64,000 nucleotides of DNA from Alkanindiges illinoisensis (GTDB taxonomy: Bacteria > Pseudomonadota > Gammaproteobacteria > Pseudomonadales > Moraxellaceae): the NCBI RefSeq assembly GCF_004377485.1, contig NZ_SNTY01000011.1, positions 1 through 64,000 of the forward strand. The letters are read 5' to 3'. The translations under genes and the position numbers were made by a program. The notes beneath the pieces are model-generated. The model made no database searches. It worked only from the letters and a program-made list of their open reading frames with translations, and was not told the origin of the DNA. Positions 58,313-64,000 of the stretch are shown in pieces. The stretch's first letter is position 1. Every line of letters starts with the position of its first letter.

Positions 58313-59461
58313 TTACAACACCTGATCACCATAGGCCGCCCACTCACGGCGCAAAGGATAAGTTTTACGCAAATAATCAAAATGGGTAGCATCAACCATA
58401 CCCTCTGTATTGAGCCCTGCCCGCAAGGCTTGGTCATCCGCACGGATATCATAGAGCTGTGGCAGCAAAGCCAATAACTGGGTTTGCAAAGGCTGGTCAG
58501 AATTAAATAACTCTGGCATGTCAGCAAGCTGGCTTTCAAATTGCTTTGGCGCATCCAGATTAAAATGCTGGCAAAAGGCCTGATAGATCATTTGCGTGCC
58601 GCGTGCCTTGCCTTCCAGACTGTATCCTGCAATATGGGGCGTGGCTAAAGCCAGATGATCCAGCAGATTTTGGCTAATCACCGGTTCATGCTCAAATACA
58701 TCCAGCACTACCAGACGCCGTGTTTTTGCAATGTCATCCAGTAAGGCCTGCTCGCTCACCACTTCACCACGGGCTGAATTGATGAGAAAACAATCGGGTT
58801 TCATTTGGGCAAAGGTGTCTGCATTAAATAAATGATAGGTAGCGTGAATCCCAGTCCGGGTAAGCGGTACATGAATGCTAATGGCATCTGATTGTGCCAG
58901 CACTTGTGCAAAGTTTAGGTTTTCCACATCTGGCAATTGCACATTTGGATCGGTGCCAATCACGCGCCAGCCCAGTCGCTGTGCAAGCATTGCCAGTCTG
59001 CTGCCGACATTACCAAGGCCCACAATACCTAAGCAAAAATCTCTACCCGCATGAATCTTTTCAGGCTGCAAGGTTAAAATTGCTGTTACTACATATTCAG
59101 CCACAGCTTGTGCATTGCATCCCGGCGCATGGCTTACCTCGATGTTGGCCACAGCAAGACCTGTCAGATCAATATGATCGGTGCCAATGGTTGCACTTCC
59201 CACAAATTCAACTGCCGAGCCTTCCAGCAATGCTGGCGTGACCTTGGTCACTGATCGCACTAGCAAGGCATTGGCGTGATGCACGTCACTGGCCTGAATG
59301 CCACGCCCTGCCCGGTATTCAATATCGGCCAGATCCGCAAAAAAATAATCAGTCAGCGCCAGGTTTTCATCTGCAATAATTTTTAGCGGTTTGTCCTGCA
59401 ATGTCTTTTGGTTCAAAACGGCGTCCTTATGGCTGATTGTTGATAGAAATGACTGCTTCAA
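58313..59461 (-). CDS. pdxB: Erythronate-4-phosphate dehydrogenase
   Basis: Second step of pyridoxal phosphate synthesis in the DXP-dependent route. The 382-residue D-2-hydroxyacid dehydrogenase has GIVGLGNVGSRL (Rossmann), the Arg in NSARGEVV, a Glu/His pair (FEHEPV, ATPHIAGYS) and the PdxB-type C-terminal domain. The start is uncertain: the frame opens with a TTG at 59461, about 25 residues before the family's usual N-terminus, and other TTG codons lie closer. Confidence 0.92.
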   Translation of the reverse strand: MKQSFLSTISHKDAVLNQKTLQDKPLKIIADENLALTDYFFADLADIEYRAGRGIQASDVHHANALLVRSVTKVTPALLEGSAVEFVGSATIGTDHIDLTGLAVANIEVSHAPGCNAQAVAEYVVTAILTLQPEKIHAGRDFCLGIVGLGNVGSRLAMLAQRLGWRVIGTDPNVQLPDVENLNFAQVLAQSDAISIHVPLTRTGIHATYHLFNADTFAQMKPDCFLINSARGEVVSEQALLDDIAKTRRLVVLDVFEHEPVISQNLLDHLALATPHIAGYSLEGKARGTQMIYQAFCQHFNLDAPKQFESQLADMPELFNSDQPLQTQLLALLPQLYDIRADDQALRAGLNTEGMVDATHFDYLRKTYPLRREWAAYGDQVL

Positions 59462-59509
59462 ACATAAATGGGCTTAACTATATTTGTTTTAAAATCAGTC
59501 TTGCCTGAA

Positions 59510-61939
59510 TCACTCTCGACGTAAAATCATTAACGGTGATGTATTCCAGAGTGGGCGTAAACGGGACTGGCCAATAACCAATGCCAGACATAGCATAATA
59601 ACTGGCAGGATAATCCACCAGCTATAATGCAGGCTAAAAGGAATGCTTAAGCGCCAGCTCATCAAGCCAGCCACACTTTCTGCCAGAACAACAGCCATCA
59701 AACCAGCCAGTACCCCAATCATGGCCATTTCCAGACTTAAACGCAGGCGCAATTGCTGGCGCGACAGGCCAATTACCCGTAACAAAATAACCTCTGACTG
59801 ACGCTGGTCAACCAAAAGTTGCAAACTGGCCAGCAACACCAGTACCCCTGCAATGGACACCAGCCCGGCCAGAAGTGCCAGCGCTTGACCCAGAACTTCC
59901 AGCAAGCGGCGCACTTCGTTTAACACTGCATCAATATCAATAAATACCGTGGTAGGGAAATCGGCAATAACTTGGGCCAGTTGCTGATGCTGTGCCGGAG
60001 GAACATAAAAACTACCCAGATAACTGCCTGCAAACTGATCCATGCTACCGGGCGAATAAATAAAGAAAAAGTTTGGACTAAAGCTATCCCAGTTAACACT
60101 ACGAATGCTAACCACAGTAGCGATCAAATTACCTTCTGGCAGGCTCATGGTGAGTTTATCGCCCAAATTAATGCCCAGACTGGTGGCGGTTTCCTGCTCT
60201 ACCGATACCTGATTAACAGCACTGAACGGCTTACCGGCCAGCACCTGATTATCGGCTGGAAACTGGCTGGACTGGGTCAGGTTAAGCTCACGGCGCAAAC
60301 TATTGTGCTGTTTGATTTGCGCTGCACTAAAGGGCTGGTCATTTTTGGCAATCAAACGGCCTTTAATGTTGGGATATAGCGGTGTACCTTGCCATTGCTG
60401 TAATTGCAAACGCCGCACAAATTCATCTTTCTGGTCTGGTGGTAAGCCATACACAAACTGGTTAGGTGTGCCCTGTGGCAGGCTGGTCTGCCAGCGTTGC
60501 ATTAGGTCATTACGCAGGAATAGCAAGATGGTCAGTAAGCCTAGTCCTAGTGATAAAGCCAGAATTTGCAGGCTGATTTGCCGGGGCTGACGGATATAGC
60601 TTTGGCCAAAACCAGTTTTCTGAATGAGTTTTAGCAGCAGTAGTGTGATGACATATAACACTGCGAGTAATACCAGCACACCACCCAGCAAGGTAATACT
60701 CAAACCCAGCTTGCCAGTTTGCACCAGTAAAAAAATAAACAATGCTTCAAAAGCACTGCCACCAATCAGGATTTTTGACCAGCTAAAATGCTGCTCCATC
60801 CGGCGAATAACCCGTAACGGTGACACATAAATCAGCCGCAATAAATCAGGCACTGCAAAACCCGCCAGCAGTACAGCAGCTGCAAAAATACCGGTCAATA
60901 GTGGCATGCCCAGCAAAATGACCGGCTGAAACTGCAACTCCAGTGCCGGTAGTGCCTGATGTAAAATATGGAGCAAACCATAACTAACCCCGGCACCCAC
61001 AATAGTGCCGCTAATGGCAGCAGCCAGCAGTAATAACCCCAGCAAGCCCAGATACACCATGATCATTTGCCGATGGCTCGCGCCCAGACAGCGCAGCATG
61101 GCAAACTGGTCAATTTGTTCAGTTACATAACGCTGGCAAGCCAATGCAATCGCAACCCCGCACAGCAGCATGGTCAGGATACTGGCAATTTGTGCATAGT
61201 CATCCAGTGTTTGTACTGGACGCATCAAACGGGTATTGCCCTGACTGGCAACACGCAGTTGCACACCCTGAGGCAAGTTATCCTTATAGCGCTGTTCAAA
61301 AGCCTGCACCTGTTGCGGCTGGCCTGCCATGATCAGCCGGTAATCAATCCGACTGCCCACTTGAATGGCCTTGGTTCGTGCCACATCCTGCTGATTAATG
61401 ATCACCGTGGGTGAAAACCCGCTCATACCAGTTTCCTGATTGGGGTCTCGCACAATGGAAGCTGCTACCTTAAAGCTGGCATCGCCAATCCGAATCTGGT
61501 CACCTAGCCGGACTTTGAGCAAGTCAAACAAACGTGGGCTTAACCAGATGGTTTGCGGCGCAGGAATCGGCATGGGCTTTGCTCGCGGGCTAATGCTGAG
61601 CTCGCCGCGTAATGGAAAGCCGGGATTTACGGCTTTGACATTAACCAGCACAAACTGCTCATGAGCCTGTGCCATACTGCTAAACACTGTCGTGGTATTG
61701 GTACGCAACTGCTGATGTTGTGCCCGCTGCTGCCATACTGCATCTAGCGGCTGGTTGCTGCTCAGTACCAGGTCTCCTGCCAGCAATTGTCCGGCTTGCT
61801 GATTAATGGCAATACGTAGCGTATCACTGGTAAAGCGCAAGGCCGTCGTGGCAGTTACCGCCAGCACCAGTGAGGCAAATAGCATCCAGACGCCACGTCC
61901 TGCCATACTCTGGCGCAGCATTAAGATAAACAGTCCCAT
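59510..61939 (-). CDS. FtsX-like ABC transporter permease (YbbP family)
   Basis: An 809-residue inner-membrane permease. It has an N-terminal helix, a large periplasmic MacB-type domain (about 45-225), a first FtsX bundle (about 250-375), further helices at about 400-460, a second periplasmic domain and a final FtsX bundle (about 690-800). Ten or so membrane helices suit the YbbP/YbbA-type exporters. It starts 3 bp after the ATPase gene and shares its operon. Confidence 0.9.
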   Translation of the reverse strand: MGLFILMLRQSMAGRGVWMLFASLVLAVTATTALRFTSDTLRIAINQQAGQLLAGDLVLSSNQPLDAVWQQRAQHQQLRTNTTTVFSSMAQAHEQFVLVNVKAVNPGFPLRGELSISPRAKPMPIPAPQTIWLSPRLFDLLKVRLGDQIRIGDASFKVAASIVRDPNQETGMSGFSPTVIINQQDVARTKAIQVGSRIDYRLIMAGQPQQVQAFEQRYKDNLPQGVQLRVASQGNTRLMRPVQTLDDYAQIASILTMLLCGVAIALACQRYVTEQIDQFAMLRCLGASHRQMIMVYLGLLGLLLLAAAISGTIVGAGVSYGLLHILHQALPALELQFQPVILLGMPLLTGIFAAAVLLAGFAVPDLLRLIYVSPLRVIRRMEQHFSWSKILIGGSAFEALFIFLLVQTGKLGLSITLLGGVLVLLAVLYVITLLLLKLIQKTGFGQSYIRQPRQISLQILALSLGLGLLTILLFLRNDLMQRWQTSLPQGTPNQFVYGLPPDQKDEFVRRLQLQQWQGTPLYPNIKGRLIAKNDQPFSAAQIKQHNSLRRELNLTQSSQFPADNQVLAGKPFSAVNQVSVEQETATSLGINLGDKLTMSLPEGNLIATVVSIRSVNWDSFSPNFFFIYSPGSMDQFAGSYLGSFYVPPAQHQQLAQVIADFPTTVFIDIDAVLNEVRRLLEVLGQALALLAGLVSIAGVLVLLASLQLLVDQRQSEVILLRVIGLSRQQLRLRLSLEMAMIGVLAGLMAVVLAESVAGLMSWRLSIPFSLHYSWWIILPVIMLCLALVIGQSRLRPLWNTSPLMILRRE

Positions 61940-61942
61940 GTC

Positions 61943-62800
61943 CTACTCTCCCGACACAGAACGGGTCAAATGATCCTGATAACCCTGTTTTAAAATACCG
62001 TTTTCAGCCAGCACCGGACTTTCCTGAAAATGGCCATCCTGCAAATGCAGTTGCCGGTTACAACGGCTGGCCAATTCCAGATCATGCGTCACCAGCACCA
62101 GTGTTGTGCCGCGTTCCCGGTTTAAACTAAACAGCAAATCCTCAATCGCGCGGGCGGTATGACCATCCAGATTTCCGGTGGGCTCATCAGCAAAAATAAC
62201 CTGTGGCTCAGTCACTAATGCACGGGCAATGGCTACCCGTTGCTGCTCTCCGCCGGATAATACCCGTGGTGTTTGCAGCATCCGGTCCTGTAAACCCACC
62301 CGTTCCAGCAACTCCTGACTGCGCAGGCGTGCCTGGCGTGGCGATACCGTTTTACTCAAGGTTAAGGGCAGCATGACGTTATCCAGTGCCGACAAATGGT
62401 TTAATAACTGAAAAGACTGAAACACAAAGCCCAGATAATGCAAACGCACTCGCGCACGTTCATCTTCGTTTAAATCATGCAATGCCTGTCCACACAGGAA
62501 AATGCGGCCTTGCGTGGCTTGGTCCAGTCCGGCTAGCAACCCCAGCAAGGTTGATTTGCCCGAGCCGGAGCGCCCAGTAATGGCAACCTGCTCTCCGGCC
62601 ATAATGCTCAGGTTGAGCTGATGCAAAATGGTGATTTCACCAGTTGCCGTCTTCACGGTTTGTTCAAGTTGCTCTGCCATAATGATTGGCTTGGACAGTG
62701 TGGGCTGAGCGCTGGATAAACCTTCTGCAACAGTTTGCATTGGCTCATTCTGCTTTAATAGTTGTTCTGTTCCCGAGCTTGCCTGAGTCTGGTCTTGCAT
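61943..62800 (-). CDS. ABC transporter ATP-binding protein (YbbA/LolD type)
   Basis: ATPase partner of the following permease. Walker [10 protein letters not shown], signature [15 protein letters not shown], Walker [13 protein letters not shown] and a downstream His. The frame reaches 62848, but the ATG at 62800 is preferred; starts at 62740 or 62680 are also plausible and would be nearer the family length (about 230). With the 62800 start the gene abuts tesA with no bases between (CATATG). Confidence 0.9.
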   Translation of the reverse strand: MQDQTQASSGTEQLLKQNEPMQTVAEGLSSAQPTLSKPIIMAEQLEQTVKTATGEITILHQLNLSIMAGEQVAITGRSGSGKSTLLGLLAGLDQATQGRIFLCGQALHDLNEDERARVRLHYLGFVFQSFQLLNHLSALDNVMLPLTLSKTVSPRQARLRSQELLERVGLQDRMLQTPRVLSGGEQQRVAIARALVTEPQVIFADEPTGNLDGHTARAIEDLLFSLNRERGTTLVLVTHDLELASRCNRQLHLQDGHFQESPVLAENGILKQGYQDHLTRSVSGE

Positions 62801-63466
62801 ATGAAATTCTCTGTAAAAAACGCTGCCTTCAAAGATCCGGTTTTTCAACCTATTAAAACGCTGGGTATTACTACTGTAATGACATTGTCATTATTCAGTA
62901 CCACTGCAGTCAGTGCGAAAACCATCCTGATTTTAGGAGACAGTATCAGTGCTGGCTATGGTATTAATGTAGAGCAAGGCTGGGTGGCAAAATTACAGCA
63001 GCGCCTCAACCAGAAATATCCCAAGCAGCATCAGGTGATCAATGCCAGCGTGAGCGGAGAAACGACTAGTGGTGCACTGGCACGCTTGCCCAAATTGCTG
63101 ACGACTTATAAGCCGCAAGTGGTGGTGATAGAACTGGGTGGTAATGATGCGCTGCGTGGCCAGCCACCCGCAGGCATTCAGAACAATCTCACCCGACTGG
63201 TGAGCATCACAAAAAATGCCAAGGCTGAACCCTTACTGCTGGGTATGAAAATTCCACCCAATTATGGCAGCGCCTATAGCAAGGCTTTTGAACAAACCTT
63301 TAGCAATGTGGCCAAGGCACAGCAGGTTAAACTGGTTCCATTCTTTTTGCAGGGCATTGCAGGCAACAACCAACTGATGCAGCGTGATCTGGTGCATCCG
63401 ACGGCCAATGCACAAAACCAGTTGTTAAACAATGCCTGGCCGCAGATTGAAAAAACCCTGAAATAA
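62801..63466 (+). CDS. tesA: Thioesterase I / lysophospholipase TesA (SGNH hydrolase)
   Basis: Periplasmic multifunctional esterase. A signal peptide (hydrophobic TLGITTVMTLSLFSTTAVSA) ends near residue 39. The SGNH blocks are intact: Ser48 in LGDSISAG, Gly in SGETTSGALARL, Asn115 in GGNDALRG, and Asp196/His199 in DLVHP. A start at 62879 would leave a shorter signal. Divergent from the YbbA-like ATPase, as is common for tesA. Confidence 0.93.
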   Translation: MKFSVKNAAFKDPVFQPIKTLGITTVMTLSLFSTTAVSAKTILILGDSISAGYGINVEQGWVAKLQQRLNQKYPKQHQVINASVSGETTSGALARLPKLLTTYKPQVVVIELGGNDALRGQPPAGIQNNLTRLVSITKNAKAEPLLLGMKIPPNYGSAYSKAFEQTFSNVAKAQQVKLVPFFLQGIAGNNQLMQRDLVHPTANAQNQLLNNAWPQIEKTLK

Positions 63467-63492
63467 GCCTGCACCAAAATGTGTTGCTGATT

Positions 63493-63528
63493 AAAAAGGC
63501 GGCCTGTTATGAGCAGAACCGCCTTTTT
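63493..63528. terminator. Bidirectional terminator tesA / carbonic anhydrase
   Basis: AAAAAGGCGG / CCGCCTTTTT inverted repeat between convergent genes. Confidence 0.9.
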
Positions 63529-63560
63529 ATGATCTAGTGAATTTCTACTAGCCAATCAAG

Positions 63561-64000
63561 CTAAATATCAAAAAATTCCACTGTACCGGTTTCCAGTGAA
63601 TACTCTGCGCCCACTACTCTTAGCTCACCCTTTTCAATGAGCTGCTCCAGTACGGCTGAGCCATGACGCAACTGGTTCACTGACGCCTGCACATTGGCGC
63701 GCACTGCATATTTTCGCAGTTTTTCCAGATCATGGCGCAAGTCGGTGTGCATCAGGATTTCCACTGAAGGCCGCACCCGATTCACAATGGACATTAAATT
63801 ACTGGACGGTTTTTGATCGGGATGGCGCAGTGCTTCAATGGTTGCAGCAATTGCCCCACAATGTGAATGACCCAGCACCACCACCAGCGGTGCATCATAG
63901 CGTTCAGCAGCAAATTCCACACTGCCTACCTGGGATGGCGCGACAATATTGCCTGCCACGCGAATTACAAACAGGTCACCCAGTCCCTGATTAAATACAA
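63561..64000 (-). CDS. Beta-carbonic anhydrase (5' end outside the window)
   Basis: Zinc enzyme interconverting CO2 and bicarbonate. The visible part reads VFNQGLGDLFVIRVAGN, then GHSHCGAI with two zinc ligands (His and Cys), and ends EYSLETGTVEFFDI. The first zinc Cys and the N-terminus lie beyond base 64000, so the frame is open at the window edge. The complete length cannot be stated. Confidence 0.93.
   Translation of the reverse strand, partial: VFNQGLGDLFVIRVAGNIVAPSQVGSVEFAAERYDAPLVVVLGHSHCGAIAATIEALRHPDQKPSSNLMSIVNRVRPSVEILMHTDLRHDLEKLRKYAVRANVQASVNQLRHGSAVLEQLIEKGELRVVGAEYSLETGTVEFFDI

Overview
The window looks like a chromosomal segment of a gamma-proteobacterium in the Moraxellaceae (Acinetobacter relatives; by eye the GC content is somewhat above typical Acinetobacter, so an Alkanindiges-like genus is possible, but this is inference). 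The evidence is the gene neighbourhoods: lptM-lysA-dapF-xerC, hisZ-purA, pyrD-cvpA-purF, gspL-gspM, gpsA/sixA, rpoH and tesA beside an FtsX-type ABC transporter. No rRNA, tRNA or prophage was found.

Layout. 0.1-3.7 kb: lysine/cell-wall and recombination operon on the minus strand. 4.1-6.8 kb: a FAD-Rieske oxidoreductase and a metallo-beta-lactamase-fold hydrolase on the plus strand. 6.87-18.95 kb: a complete type I-C CRISPR-Cas locus on the minus strand (cas3 | cas5c-cas8c(cas11c)-cas7c-cas4-cas1-cas2 | leader | array of 61 repeats and 60 spacers). 19-37 kb: housekeeping genes (cycA, radA, a Tim44-domain protein, purA-hisZ, a GAPDH-family gene, tkt, metK, rapA), interrupted by an orphan Hint-domain gene and a very AT-rich secreted-protein gene. 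37-50 kb: rluA, a VapBC-type toxin-antitoxin pair, hemL, thiE, purF-cvpA-pyrD, gspLM, sixA, gpsA, a nitroreductase and a PHA-synthase-like hydrolase. 51-64 kb: rhlB-like helicase, csp, tusA, rpoH, thiSG, gst, epmA, pdxB, an ABC exporter pair, tesA and a truncated beta-carbonic anhydrase.

The most interesting signal is in the 200-bp gap between cas3 and cas5c. It holds one solitary, diverged type I-C repeat (16562-16593, minus strand) that keeps the 3' handle and a hairpin but has a different stem sequence. The bases directly following it, where a spacer would lie, match a site 80 bp away at 13 of the first 14 positions, including 12 in a row. That site is preceded by a correct type I-C PAM (TTC) and sits on a candidate promoter of the cas5c operon. 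This is what a crRNA-like autoregulator (CreR type) or a Cascade-repressed toxin guard (CreTA type) would look like. A 7-codon mini-ORF with ATA and AGG codons abuts the repeat. Cas5c, the presumed repeat-processing nuclease, is the first gene downstream, so it could also cut its own mRNA leader.

How the genes work together: Cas5c/Cas8c/Cas7c/Cas11c would form the I-C Cascade, Cas3 the nuclease-helicase, and Cas4-Cas1-Cas2 the adaptation complex. An 11-bp hairpin directly after cas7c separates interference from adaptation genes and could set their expression ratio. The orientation of array, leader and cas genes is consistent, with the oldest (variant) repeats at the leader-distal end.
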